The notes beneath the pieces were generated by a model. The model was not told where the DNA came from. It made no database searches and saw nothing but the letters and a program-made list of their open reading frames with translations. From Frankia tisae (GTDB taxonomy: Bacteria; Actinomycetota; Actinomycetes; Frankiales; Frankiaceae), in the NCBI RefSeq assembly GCF_025403405.1, contig NZ_JANEZT010000019.1, positions 1 to 35,153 of the forward strand: a DNA stretch of 35,153 bases, read 5' to 3'. Below are positions 22,329 to 32,064 of this stretch, piece by piece. Both the position numbers and the translations under genes were made by a program. Each line of letters opens with the position of its first letter. Position 1 is the first letter of the stretch.

Positions 22329-25300
22329 GGCCCGGTGTGAGTGAACGGCGTCCAGACGCTCGGCTCGCCGCGATGATTGTCCCGCAGCGCCACCACCGCC
22401 CGGCGTAGCGCCCCCGCGATGCCGTCGGTGCGCGGCGCGCCGCCGGCCGTGACTTCGCCGTAGACGGCGCGGAACACCGCCGTCGTGGCGGAACCGTCGT
22501 ACACCGACCACAGCGTCCCGACGACGTGACGCCAGCCCGCGTGGTGCAACGCAGCGGCCAGTGTGATCGTCTCGTCGGCGAGCTCGACGCCGCCGGTGGC
22601 CGTCTTGCAGGCGGACAGCGCCGCGAACTCGCCACGACGGCGCAGTCGCGCGACGTCGACGACGGTCATCACCCCGTCGTGCAGGGCCAGGCCGCCGCTG
22701 CTCGGATCGGCGAGGTCCTGGGTGCCGTGGCAGCTGAAGTGGACCCAGCTGTGGGAACCCAATGCCGCGCGGACGGCGTGCCGGGTCGCCGCGCCGGCCC
22801 GCAGGACGGTGACGTGGTCGTCGCCGAAGTGCTCCCCGAGGACGGCGAGCTCGTCGTCGACACCCGCGAGCGGCGGCTGCCCGGGGGTGTCCGGCATCGC
22901 GACGGCGAGCAGCTGGCCGAAGTCGTCCGCGGAACCGGGGTCGTCGGGGGCACCGGAATCGTCCGGGCCGCCGGGGTCTCGCGCGGCCAGCAACGCGCGC
23001 AGCGTCGGTGTGTAGGACGACACCACCCGGTCGAGCACCGTGCGGGCAGGACTGCCGGAGGTGTCTCGGTGATGACCTGCAGCGTGCAGCGGCAGCAGTG
23101 CGAGTGGCCCGGTCGGGCACCACCACACCCGCGGCCAGGGGGCGTCGCCGGCCGGGGCGTCCAGATGCCCGAGCGCGGTGAGGACGGTCTCCGCGACGGC
23201 GTCCCAGAGCCACTCGAGGGTCGCGGTGATCGCATCCTCGGTGGCCCTCTCGGCGCGCAGCAGCTCGCGTTCGGCCCGCTGCGCGGCCTGCACCGCGGCC
23301 GTCACGGTCGCCGGCGGCGTGGCCGCGGCGGGCGAAGGCACCGCCGACCAGGCCGCCTGCTGCGCCTGCCGGGCTTGCTCGGTCGTCCGCAGGGCGCCCA
23401 GGTAGCTGGCGGCGCGCGCACCCACTTCGTCGGCGGACAGCTCGGGCAGCGGCACAGCGCGCACGCCGTCGGGACGCACCAGCAGCGCGTCGCACCGCAC
23501 ATCGCTCAGATTGACGATCACGACGGTTCCATTGACCGCCGCGCGTCGCAGTCGCTCCAGCGGGACGGGACGCAGGAAGTTGGTGAACCCGGGGAGCGTC
23601 CGTACCTGTGCGACGAGGGTGTCCCATCGTTGGGCCAGCGCGATGCGCTCCGCGGCGGTCACCTCGGCCTCGCCGTCCAGCGCCGCCCGGACCTGGCCGA
23701 GTTCGGTGTGTAGCGCCGGGGCTGCGGCGGCGAGTCTGCTGTCGTCGCCGCGCAGGTCGAGCAGCTGGGTCCACAGCACCGAGCGGCCCAGTTCGAGCAG
23801 TTCGACGGCACGCTCGGGCTGGCCGGCGTCGAGCGCCACCGCGGCGGCGTCGCGGGCGAGGCGCGCCCGGCTCGACAGCTCTCGTTCCTGGTGAGGCCGG
23901 TCGCGGCCCTGCCAGGCCACCTCGTGCAGGCGGGCGAGCGCGGACGCGTAGGCGTCGACGCCGGCGGCCAGGTCCCCCGCGGCGACGGCGGCCAAGCCCC
24001 ATTCCTCGGCCGCCCGCAGGCGCACGTGCGCCGGCCCCGCGGGGTTCGTGGCGGCCGCCCGCAGATTCTCGGCGGCGGCGGCGAGGTCCGCTGGCGAGCC
24101 GCTGCGCTCGGCCCGTCGCCGCCACTCCATCCCGAGGTTGTGCAGGATGGCCGTCCGCTCGGGGTCTCCGGGACCGGCGAGCCGCGCTGCGCTGATCAAC
24201 GCGTCGAGCGCGGTGTCCGTGTCTGAGGCCATGTCGACGTCGGTGGCCGTCGATGACGCGGCGAGGGTGTGCCTGGTCCGCAGAGCTACGCCGAGAGCGC
24301 CGAAGATGCGCGCATTGTCGCGATCCCCGGTGTGAACGGCCGCGAGCGCCCGCCGGTACAGGCCGATGGCTGTCGCGAGGTCGCCATCACGGTCGACGTC
24401 GGTCCGAAACCAGCGGCCGAGCACACCCTCCGTCCGTCGCCGCTGCTCCGCCGTCTCGTCCGCTGTCTGCTCTCGTACCCAGGCAGCCACCTCGGGCGGC
24501 CCGACGGCGCCGACCCGCAGCACCAGCAGGTCGGCGAGGGCCACCAGGTAACCGTAGTGATCGGGGTCCGCGGCGGATGTCGCTGCTGCTGCCGCCCGGC
24601 CGAGCTCGACCGCCTCGTCGATGTCCCCGGCGACGCCGTTCTCGAGGAACCGCCCACGTAGCGACAGCGCCAGCTGGCTGGACAGCTCGGCGTGGAGTGG
24701 TGCGCCCGCGGCGACAGCGGACAGCGCCTCGCGGCCCAGTGCGACTGCCCGGTCGATGTCGGCGACCTGCCTGGTGAGGTCGTGCCGTTCGCGCAGCGCC
24801 TCGGCGAGGTCGACCTGCCGCCAGACCTGATCCGGGTCGGCGGCCCGCTCCATCGCCTCCGCCCCTGCGGCCGCTTCGGACAGCGCGACTACCGCGTCGA
24901 TGTCAGCGATCTGTCGGCTGGCGCGAAAACGCTGCAGGCGGGCGTCCCGCAACCTTCCGCGGACCGCTGGGTGGAGCTCGTCGTCGGCAGGCAGTGCATC
25001 GAATACCCGTCGGTACCCGTCAACCGCACCGTCCAGATCCGCGGCCTGGCCGGTATCGGGGTACCGCAGTTCGCGCTGGTCGGCGAGCTGAAAGTCCCAG
25101 CGGAGGTGCTCGGTGTCGTCCGTCGGAGTCCGTTCGGCGAGTTCGGCGAACACGTCGATGAGACGGTCGAGGTCCGCCGTGTGACCGTCGTGGGCGTGCC
25201 GCTCGCCGAGAGTGACGGCCAGGTTGCGGAGAACCTCGACGCGTTGGGCCTCGGCCAGCTCGACGGTGAGCAGCCGCTCCCCGAGGATGGCCTTCCAGTC

Positions 25301-28300
25301 GATGATCGCCCCGAGGTGGTCACTGTCCTCGCGGACCCTTCCGGACGGCCACGCGGCGGACCGCTCCCCGGCGGGTGCGGCGCCGATCTGGGCGTGGAGG
25401 CGGTGCGCGAGATTCGCGGCGAGGGTGAGCAGGATCCGCAGGTCGTCCTCGGTGACGGTGAGCGGAAGGACGGTCAGGGCGGCGATGGCCAGCGCGAACC
25501 CCACCTCGACGGGTAGCGGTTCGGAGAGGTCGGCGGCCGGTGGGCCCTCGGCCACCGGGCGGGACTCGTCACGGCGCTCGTACTCCCGTTCCAGAGCGAG
25601 CGCGACTGCGGCCCCTGTCCGCCACAGCGCGTCGTCCGTGACTGTGACGACGCCCAACGCCGCGTGCGCCTCGAACGCCGCCGTCTTCGCAGCGAGCCAG
25701 GCAGACTCTTCTCCCGTGCCGAGGACTGACGCGAGGTCCGGGCCGTCAGTCGGGCCGCCGTCCTTGCGAACGACTTTTATCCTCGGAAGGTAGGGGAATG
25801 CAGTCAACAGCAGCCGTTCGATGTCGGGATTCCTGGTCCCGTAGAATGCCGATGCTGCGGCTCGCAATACGGTCAGGTCTGCGCGGCGAAGGGCTTCCTT
25901 GGCAGCCGCGGGCCCGCCCACCTGGGCCGCCCGGAGCAGAAAGTCGCGGTTCTGCTCCGAGATGATTGCGCCGCGGTAGTCCCGGTTGGCCCGGTACTGT
26001 GCGGCCGTCCTCGCAGACTCCTCGATATAGGCGGTCAGCTTCTGCCTGGCCTCCGAACGGGTGAGGTCCACCCACGCCTCGTGCACATCGGTCCGGACCA
26101 ATCCGTCCGTGAGTAGACGCGGGGCGGCCTCGTCGTCGGCCGCTGCCGGCTGGCCCGAAGCCGAGGCCGTCGCCGCACCGGCGGCCGCCGACCCACTGGT
26201 CACCGGACCGCCGGTCGCCGCACCGGTCCGGGTATCGGGACCGTCGAAGAGCCGGTTGCGGGCCGCTCGAGCCTCGGTGAGATCGATCAGCAGCCTCAGC
26301 CGTCTGGGATCCTCATAGGACAGCATCTCGAGGGCCCGTTCCCACAGCTGTGCCGCCTCGTCGAGGTCCGCCACCGGCTCGCGGCCGGCGGCACCGTTCG
26401 CTGGGGGCCCGTCGTCTCCGCGGCCGCCACCTTGTTGCCCGCTCGCCTGAACGTCGCCCGCCCGGTGCTCGGCGTCGGAGGCCAACTTGTGGCGACGCCA
26501 CAGCGCGTCCGCCAGGTTCGCGAGCTGCTGCGGCCGGTACATCGCGTTGTCGGCCGACGCCTCGTCGACAGCGCTGCGCAGCAGAACGATCGCCTCGTCG
26601 AGCGCCGCGGCGTTGCTGGTCAGGTCCACCTGCATGAGCAGCGCGGCGCCGAGGGCGGACCGCCGGGAGGCCAGCCGGCGGTGCGCGGCCGGTGTCACCG
26701 ACACGGCCGAGCGGAACATGTGGATGGCCTCGGCCAGCGTCGCCGGGGCGCTGGTCCGCTCGTAGTCCTGCAGCAGTATGTGCGCCAGGTTGTTGAAGAC
26801 GGAGCCACGGTCGTCGGCGGCAGACGCCGCCAGGGCAGCGCGGCCGAGCTCAAGGGCGCGGTCCAGGTCCGCGGGTGGTCCGCCGTGCTGGTAGCGGTCC
26901 TGCAGCATGGTGGCGAGGCCCATCAGGTCCGGTGCGCGCAGGTCGGCCGGCTGTGCCTCGACTACAGCCTGCTGCAGCGGAATCGCCGCGTGCAGATCCC
27001 GGATGTCCCCCGTGCTCTCGGCCCGGATCCGCAGCGCCAGTGCCAGGTTGCCCTGCCAGGGGATCCGGCCGGGGTGCTCGTCTGGTGCTCCGCCGAGCGC
27101 CGCGCGCCACAGGGCGATCGCTCGGCCAAGTTCGTCGACGTCCCTCGTGAGCTCGTAGCGGCGGCGCAGCAGGTCGGCGAGAACCCCGTGGTCGGACCAG
27201 CGTCGAGGGTCCGACGGGTTGCCGTCAGCCCGGTCGACGATCTCGGTCGCGACCTGGATGGCGTCGTCCAGGCTGGCGAGGTCGCCGGTGCGGTCGGCGC
27301 GCGCGTCGAGCCGGTCCCGCCGGTTGCGTGCTGAGTCGCTGGCTGCGGCCGGCGGTGCCGCCCGCAGCCGGAGCAGCTCCGTCAGGCGGACCCGCAGCAT
27401 CGCTGCGTGCAGGGACAGGAACATCGTCGCGTGCAGGGACAAGAACAGGGCCCGCTGTGACGCGGGCGGCCCGCCGGACGGTCGAGTGGTCATCAGCCGT
27501 GCCCGCTCCCGGCCGACCTCGACACATTCGTCGAGATCCTCCAGGCGGCCGTCGACCTGCACCCGGTCGACCAACGCGGACCAGAGGTTTGTGATCGCGT
27601 CGAACCGGCCGGCGGCACCCACGATCCGGCCGGCGGCTCGGCTGGTCTCGATGGACTCGTCGAGATCGTCATGGCTGCCCGACCGCCTGAACCGCATATG
27701 CAGGGTGGCGCCGAGGTTTGTCAGCCGTCCCGACCGGTCCGGGTCTGTCGGGTCGGTCGCGTGCAGTGCCTCCCGCAGGGCGTGGATCGACAGGTCGAGG
27801 TCATCCGCCGAGTCGTTGCGGTCGGACCGCATCCGCAGGGCGTAGCTGAGGTTCGAGAGGCTGCGGGCGCGGTCGGGGTGGCCAGGCGGGCTCGCCGTCA
27901 CCGCGGCGCTAGCCTGGCCGAACGCCTCGTCGAGGTCGGCAGGTGCGCGGGCCGCCTGAAACCTCGTCAGCAGCGCACTCGCGAGGTTCGACCGGATCTC
28001 GGCCTCCTCGGGCCAGCCGACGCAGCGCGCGGCCAGCGCCCGGCCAAGCTCGATCGCCACGCCCAGTCCCTCGGGGGCGCCCGTGCGGCTGAACGACTGT
28101 TCCAGCTCCACCGCGAACTGACCGATTACGGCTAGTCTGCCCCGCTCGTCGTTCGCACCCACCGGAACGCTCCGCAGCAGGCGTTGGCTGGCCGCGACTG
28201 CCGCCTGTGGATCCAGCGCCGAATCGGTGGCCTCGACCACATCGTGATCGGCCGGCGCGCGGGCCGGGTGCCGTTCCGCGCGCCGACGGCCGAACCAGGC

Positions 28301-28303
28301 CAT
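22325..28303 (-). CDS. Giant TPR-CHAT (caspase-like) protein
   Basis: This 1992-residue protein has two long arrays of TPR-like helical repeats (about 40-690 and 1000-1540), with motifs such as LSNLSYALRMRS and DDLDESIE. A low-complexity Gly/Ala hinge lies near 690-730, a non-TPR helical centre follows, and the C-terminal CHAT domain runs from about 1540 to 1992. The caspase-type pair is intact: H1859 in HFSCHG and C1899 in LSACKTATG. The preceding GRSVLWTQLLDLR is typical of the TPR-CHAT junction. CHAT proteins are cysteine proteases that cleave a partner when the repeat part senses a signal, as in the TPR-CHAT of type III-E CRISPR; here the trigger and target are unknown. Two small genes follow with 4-bp overlaps. 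The ATG at 28303 has a G-rich site upstream. Confidence 0.93.
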   Translation of the reverse strand: MAWFGRRRAERHPARAPADHDVVEATDSALDPQAAVAASQRLLRSVPVGANDERGRLAVIGQFAVELEQSFSRTGAPEGLGVAIELGRALAARCVGWPEEAEIRSNLASALLTRFQAARAPADLDEAFGQASAAVTASPPGHPDRARSLSNLSYALRMRSDRNDSADDLDLSIHALREALHATDPTDPDRSGRLTNLGATLHMRFRRSGSHDDLDESIETSRAAGRIVGAAGRFDAITNLWSALVDRVQVDGRLEDLDECVEVGRERARLMTTRPSGGPPASQRALFLSLHATMFLSLHAAMLRVRLTELLRLRAAPPAAASDSARNRRDRLDARADRTGDLASLDDAIQVATEIVDRADGNPSDPRRWSDHGVLADLLRRRYELTRDVDELGRAIALWRAALGGAPDEHPGRIPWQGNLALALRIRAESTGDIRDLHAAIPLQQAVVEAQPADLRAPDLMGLATMLQDRYQHGGPPADLDRALELGRAALAASAADDRGSVFNNLAHILLQDYERTSAPATLAEAIHMFRSAVSVTPAAHRRLASRRSALGAALLMQVDLTSNAAALDEAIVLLRSAVDEASADNAMYRPQQLANLADALWRRHKLASDAEHRAGDVQASGQQGGGRGDDGPPANGAAGREPVADLDEAAQLWERALEMLSYEDPRRLRLLIDLTEARAARNRLFDGPDTRTGAATGGPVTSGSAAAGAATASASGQPAAADDEAAPRLLTDGLVRTDVHEAWVDLTRSEARQKLTAYIEESARTAAQYRANRDYRGAIISEQNRDFLLRAAQVGGPAAAKEALRRADLTVLRAAASAFYGTRNPDIERLLLTAFPYLPRIKVVRKDGGPTDGPDLASVLGTGEESAWLAAKTAAFEAHAALGVVTVTDDALWRTGAAVALALEREYERRDESRPVAEGPPAADLSEPLPVEVGFALAIAALTVLPLTVTEDDLRILLTLAANLAHRLHAQIGAAPAGERSAAWPSGRVREDSDHLGAIIDWKAILGERLLTVELAEAQRVEVLRNLAVTLGERHAHDGHTADLDRLIDVFAELAERTPTDDTEHLRWDFQLADQRELRYPDTGQAADLDGAVDGYRRVFDALPADDELHPAVRGRLRDARLQRFRASRQIADIDAVVALSEAAAGAEAMERAADPDQVWRQVDLAEALRERHDLTRQVADIDRAVALGREALSAVAAGAPLHAELSSQLALSLRGRFLENGVAGDIDEAVELGRAAAAATSAADPDHYGYLVALADLLVLRVGAVGPPEVAAWVREQTADETAEQRRRTEGVLGRWFRTDVDRDGDLATAIGLYRRALAAVHTGDRDNARIFGALGVALRTRHTLAASSTATDVDMASDTDTALDALISAARLAGPGDPERTAILHNLGMEWRRRAERSGSPADLAAAAENLRAAATNPAGPAHVRLRAAEEWGLAAVAAGDLAAGVDAYASALARLHEVAWQGRDRPHQERELSSRARLARDAAAVALDAGQPERAVELLELGRSVLWTQLLDLRGDDSRLAAAAPALHTELGQVRAALDGEAEVTAAERIALAQRWDTLVAQVRTLPGFTNFLRPVPLERLRRAAVNGTVVIVNLSDVRCDALLVRPDGVRAVPLPELSADEVGARAASYLGALRTTEQARQAQQAAWSAVPSPAAATPPATVTAAVQAAQRAERELLRAERATEDAITATLEWLWDAVAETVLTALGHLDAPAGDAPWPRVWWCPTGPLALLPLHAAGHHRDTSGSPARTVLDRVVSSYTPTLRALLAARDPGGPDDSGAPDDPGSADDFGQLLAVAMPDTPGQPPLAGVDDELAVLGEHFGDDHVTVLRAGAATRHAVRAALGSHSWVHFSCHGTQDLADPSSGGLALHDGVMTVVDVARLRRRGEFAALSACKTATGGVELADETITLAAALHHAGWRHVVGTLWSVYDGSATTAVFRAVYGEVTAGGAPRTDGIAGALRRAVVALRDNHRGEPSVWTPFTHTGP

Positions 28304-28850
28304 CCGCGTCCCACCCCCTCGGCCGGGCAGGCAACAGCAGCATCCGTTCGCCCTCGCGCCATCACCGACACGCCCGCCGATTGATGGTATCGATCAGTCA
28401 ATAGGGGGACAACGACTGTCGTCCAGCCGCCCGTCGGTCACCGCGTCACCCGCAGGTTGCGGCAGCAGTCCGCGGGCGGTCCGCCACCCACCGGCTTCCG
28501 CCGTCGCCGTCGCTGGTGTCACTGGCCGCTTCGGCTTTGCTGGAGAGGCCGGCGATGAGTGTTCCGCGATGTTCAATGCGAACGGTCGGCCGCTGAAGGA
28601 GCCCAACGCTGGGCGTGGCCGCACGGCACGTTCACGGGCACGGAGTCGAGGAAGATTGCGCGGAAGGCTCACGTCACTTGCCCGGCGGTGGAACGTCAGT
28701 TCGTCGGAGCCGGTTCGCGAGCCAAGGCGCCCCGCGCTTCCCGGACTGCGCAGCCCCACAGCCCAAGCCACCTCGATTTCCCTCGCGCGACGGGTCAGGT
28801 CCTCATCGGCTAAAGAAACCGTCGGGGCGCCGAGCTTTACTCGCTCCCAT
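28304..28850. other. Region between CHAT gene and IS5-type element
   Basis: No gene could be supported in these 547 bases. Open frames exist in several phases but none has a ribosome site, a family motif or consistent coding character. TTGACT (28396-28401, minus strand) inside an A/T-rich stretch could be the -35 of the CHAT promoter, but no matching -10 is seen. The part next to the insertion element may be decayed sequence. Confidence 0.5.
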
Positions 28851-29884
28851 TGAGCCTTTCCCGGTAACGTTTCGTCGCTTTGCGTGACATCAATGCCGTG
28901 TTGGGTGTCAGACGGTTCTGCGGTGCTTGGTGTGGAGGATGACGAGAGCGGCTTTCGCGACGAGTCCGATCTTCCAGGGGTCGATCGTGATGGTGTGGAG
29001 CAGCCGGAAGGTGCCCTTGAGCAGCGCGTTCGCGCGTTCACCGACGGCGCGCAGCGCGTTGTGGATCCTGTTGTGCGCCTTCTGTTCGTCGGTGAGGGCG
29101 CCGCCGGGGGGCTTCTTGTACGCAATCGCCAGCGGCCCGGCCGGGCTGCCCAACCCTTCGTAACCGAGGTCGAACAGCACCTCGTGCAGGTCGGCGGTCC
29201 ACTCTTGCAGGATCGGCAGCGCGCCGGAGGCCTTCAGGGCGGTCGAGTCGTGCTCGCGGCCGGGCCGCACGTCCGAGACCCACAGCGGCCAGCCGTCGTC
29301 GGGGGCCGACAGGACCTGGATGTTGCCGCCGTGGTGGGCGATCTTGCCGGACCACCACAGGTCCACACCTTCGGTCGGCCCGGGGGTCCGCAGCCGGTCG
29401 GTCTCGATGACCGTGCCGTCGACGATGACGTGGTCATAGCCGGTGATCCTGGCCCGCATCAGCGCTTCGCGCAGGTCAGGAGCCTGCCAGGCGAGCACGG
29501 CGACGCCCTCGTGCAGGTAGCGGTAGCCCACCGACCGGGACACGCCATGTTCTTTGAACAGTTGCCTGGCCCTGGTCCCGTCACAGAACCAGCGCAGAAC
29601 CATCACGGCCTGCTCCAGCGCGGACAGCGTCCGGGTACCGCTGCGGGTGCCACGACGCTGACGCTCCGCGATCAGCAGGCTCGCCAGGCGCAAGACAGCG
29701 TGATCGCCGAGGGGCAGCTCGGCGCGGTATGTGAAACTCATCGAGGCGCGGGGTTCTTTCAGGTTGCTCTTTGGTCGGAACAACCTTCCTAACGGAGCCC
29801 TGCGCCTTCGTCGTCGCAGCCCCCGAGACACTCACACCCCGTAATGGTTACCCAACGTCACAAGTCGTTGCCGGGAATGGCTCA
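28851..29884 (-). mobile_element. IS5-type insertion sequence, about 1.03 kb
   Basis: One transposase gene is bounded by imperfect inverted ends. Left TGAGCCTTTCCCGGTAACG (28851-28869) matches the reverse complement of the right end (29866-29884) at 17 of 19 positions, and weaker similarity continues inward for about 20 bases. The size suits IS5. A target duplication could not be fixed, so the outer limits may be a few bases off. Confidence 0.75.
28908..29741 (-). CDS. IS5-family DDE transposase
   Basis: This 277-residue transposase has an N-terminal helix-turn-helix region (ALEQAVMVLRWFCDGTRARQ, then HGVSRSVGYRYL). The catalytic core has D108 in IVDGT, D191 in FDLGYEG and E235 in AVGERANAL, the DDE set of the DDE_Tnp_4/IS5 type. 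The ATG at 29741 is the sensible start; a longer frame to 29831 adds an Arg-rich run without a ribosome site. The full catalytic set and intact frame suggest the element is still functional. It is the only gene between the inverted ends. Confidence 0.88.
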   Translation of the reverse strand: MSFTYRAELPLGDHAVLRLASLLIAERQRRGTRSGTRTLSALEQAVMVLRWFCDGTRARQLFKEHGVSRSVGYRYLHEGVAVLAWQAPDLREALMRARITGYDHVIVDGTVIETDRLRTPGPTEGVDLWWSGKIAHHGGNIQVLSAPDDGWPLWVSDVRPGREHDSTALKASGALPILQEWTADLHEVLFDLGYEGLGSPAGPLAIAYKKPPGGALTDEQKAHNRIHNALRAVGERANALLKGTFRLLHTITIDPWKIGLVAKAALVILHTKHRRTV

Positions 29885-30112
29885 GTGGCCCAGCGGGATC
29901 GTGACGGAAAACGTCCGACTGCGGGGCAGCACGAGTAGGCGGCGTGTGCTCGTTGGCCTGTTGGGCGGTGTCGACTTGGCCCTGGGCCGCGGTGTCTGCT
30001 GGGGTTCCGTGGACTCCTAACAGACTGCGGCGGTATGTGTCAGTCTGCGTGATGGTGCCCCGGGGCGGGCCGGATCGCCCGTGCCGATCCGGACGAGTCC
30101 GACGGAGAGACG

Positions 30113-31654
30113 ATGATGGACCGATCGCTGGTCAACGCCCTTATCTGTAGCCCGAAGCTGACCTCCGAGGCGGTGCGCGGGTTGGCCCTGCTGGTCGCCG
30201 AGACAGCTCCGGAGAGACTTCTGGACTTGGCGCAGCGGGACGACCTTGACGAGCAGGCACGCGCCGAGTTGCTCCGGGCCGCTCGGCCGTGGGAGGTCAT
30301 CGACCTGCTGGATTGCTGGCCCGCGGAGATTGGGCTGGTGGATCTGGCGGTGTCGGCGCACGGGCCGTCGGCGGAGTTGGTCGTGTTCTGCGGCGCCGAG
30401 GGATGGCTGTCGAGAGCTGTGGAGCTGGGGGCGGCGTTGTCACCCGAGGACACGACGAGGGTGCCGCGCCGGTGGGAGGAGCGGGTCGAGGGCGCCATCC
30501 CCGACGAGCTCCGCCGTGCTCTGATCAACGCGGCGATCTCGCCTCGCACGCCGATTCCGGGATTCAGCTCGATGAGCGACCGGGAGCAGCGGGAGGTCAT
30601 GGAGCGTCGGGGAGCAGAGGAGAAAGCCGAGAACCAGCGGCTATGGGCGCTTCTCGAACCCGCGCCGCAACTGTGGGCGACACTGGCGCGGGACGGCGAG
30701 CATCAGAAGACCGTCCGCCGGGTCCTGCTCCGGTTTCCCGCGGAACTGTCGGACGATGTCCTGCTCGCCTGTCTTCCCTCGGTGACCAGCGACGCACTAC
30801 GCCCGGCCGCCCCTGAAGAACGCGATTACTGGGACGGCCAGATACGGCTTTCCATCGCCGCCCGCCATGTCCGTCGACAGCCCCGGCTTCGCGAGGTTGC
30901 GGCGCGGGAGTTGCAGCGGGTCGTCCGGGAGGCGGTCGAGGACGGCTGGACGCCCCATGAAAGAAATTCCGGCTCCGGGACAGACTGGAAGGGCATCGCG
31001 GACCTCGCGGTCCTCACCGAGGACGCCACGTTGCTCGCCGACGCCGCGGCGGCAGCCCGCACTATCCCTGACCCCCCGTCGGCGTTGCAGTACCGCCGTG
31101 CCGACGATCCCGACCGGTTCGCGGAACGCACCGATGCCGTGCTCGCCTTGGCGGCCAACGATGCGACACCCGGCCCGGCCCTCGTTGCGCTCGTCCCGAC
31201 CCTGGACGAGAACACCCTCGCCGCGCTGGCAGATCACCGCCGGGGCGATCTCGCCGACGCCAGCCGTGTCGAGATCGACCGTCGACGGCAGGCCGCCGAA
31301 GCGCGCCAGCCCAGGCTGCGGGAGGTTCCCGGCGACGACGAGTTGACTCAGGTCGCCGATCCGGTGGCCGTACTTTCTGAGCACCTACGCTATCTGCGCG
31401 GCCCCGCCGCCCAACGGGATCGCACCTCCGAGGGGCTGCTGCGGTCCCGCCACACCACACCCGAGATCCTGCGGGCCCTGCCCGCTCGGCATGTCTTGAA
31501 CTGCGCCGAACGCGCCGAGGAGATCGCGGCAATCATCATCGAGACCTGTGGCGGCGATCTGACCCGCTGGCAGGCACTCGCGGCCGCATCGGACGCCCGA
31601 CCGCCCTTCTCGCTCACCTTCGGAGCATGGCTCAGTCAGCTCACTACGACTTAA
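30113..31654 (+). CDS. Unrecognised 513-aa helical, possibly HEAT-like protein
   Basis: This soluble protein lacks a signal peptide or membrane segment. It is rich in Ala, Leu, Arg and Asp and predicted by eye to be almost wholly helical. Repeated units of roughly 40-50 residues such as SEAVRGLALLVAETAPERLL and EVIDLLDCWPAEIGLVDLA recall HEAT/ARM-type repeats. I recognise no enzyme motif. GGAGAG lies four to seven bases before the adjacent ATGs at 30113 and 30116. It stands alone between an IS5-type and a damaged IS3-type element, so it may be cargo of a variable region. The 228 bases upstream hold no gene; a minus-strand frame there (VHGTPADTAAQGQVDTA) may be a gene remnant cut by the IS. 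Confidence 0.65.
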   Translation: MMDRSLVNALICSPKLTSEAVRGLALLVAETAPERLLDLAQRDDLDEQARAELLRAARPWEVIDLLDCWPAEIGLVDLAVSAHGPSAELVVFCGAEGWLSRAVELGAALSPEDTTRVPRRWEERVEGAIPDELRRALINAAISPRTPIPGFSSMSDREQREVMERRGAEEKAENQRLWALLEPAPQLWATLARDGEHQKTVRRVLLRFPAELSDDVLLACLPSVTSDALRPAAPEERDYWDGQIRLSIAARHVRRQPRLREVAARELQRVVREAVEDGWTPHERNSGSGTDWKGIADLAVLTEDATLLADAAAAARTIPDPPSALQYRRADDPDRFAERTDAVLALAANDATPGPALVALVPTLDENTLAALADHRRGDLADASRVEIDRRRQAAEARQPRLREVPGDDELTQVADPVAVLSEHLRYLRGPAAQRDRTSEGLLRSRHTTPEILRALPARHVLNCAERAEEIAAIIIETCGGDLTRWQALAAASDARPPFSLTFGAWLSQLTTT

Positions 31655-31750
31655 CCCCGATGCAACGATTGATCCAGCCGACCGGTTGAGGCGCCCCGCG
31701 TATTCCGGGCAGTCGATCTAATAGACTGAACCTGGAATGGAGTGTGCCAC

Positions 31751-32041
31751 ATGGCAGAACGTCGCAGGAAATTCTCGGCGGAGTTCCGCGAGGAAGCAGT
31801 AAAATCGGTGATCGAGACGTCACGTCCGATCGCCGCCGTCGCTCGTGAACTGGGAATCCTGGAAGGCACCCTCGGCTGCTGGGTTGCGGCCTACCGGAAA
31901 GACCACGCCGGCGACGAACCGCCGCTCACGGTACCGGAACGTGCACGGCTACGGGAACTCGAGAAGGAGAACCGGGAACTACGCCTCAAGGCGGAATTCC
32001 TGGGAAAAGCGGCTTCCTTCTTCGCCCAGGAATATCGGTAA
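31751..32041 (+). CDS. IS3-family transposase OrfA
   Basis: This 96-residue protein has an N-terminal helix-turn-helix (RRKFSAEFREEAVKSVIE; IAAVARELGILEGTLGCWV) and a C-terminal leucine-zipper-like helix (RLRELEKENRELRLKAEFL), the normal OrfA layout. GGAG lies eight bases before the ATG. Near its end is the slippery heptamer GGGAAAA (32002-32008) read as G-GGA-AAA, allowing a -1 shift into orfB as is usual in this family. OrfA is intact, but its partner is truncated. Confidence 0.9.
   Translation: MAERRRKFSAEFREEAVKSVIETSRPIAAVARELGILEGTLGCWVAAYRKDHAGDEPPLTVPERARLRELEKENRELRLKAEFLGKAASFFAQEYR
32002..32008 (+). promoter_or_regulatory. -1 programmed frameshift heptamer in IS3 element
   Basis: The heptamer GGGAAAA fits X-XXY-YYZ in the OrfA frame (GGA AAA GCG). 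After a -1 slip the reading is GGG AAA AGC, and that frame is open into orfB (KYEFIDVEKD). This is the standard way IS3 elements make OrfAB. Confidence 0.65.
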
Positions 32042-32064
32042 GCTCGAAATACGAGTTCATCGAC

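Noticed and set aside
22329-24125. N-terminal part of a 733-codon minus-strand frame over the CHAT gene
   Set aside because: Only its last 134 codons are a real gene; the rest overlaps the CHAT coding sequence in another phase and is Arg/Gly-rich.
28569-28853. A 94-codon plus-strand frame left of the IS5-type element
   Set aside because: It is Ser/Arg-rich, has no ribosome site and overlaps equally long frames in other phases, so coding cannot be supported.
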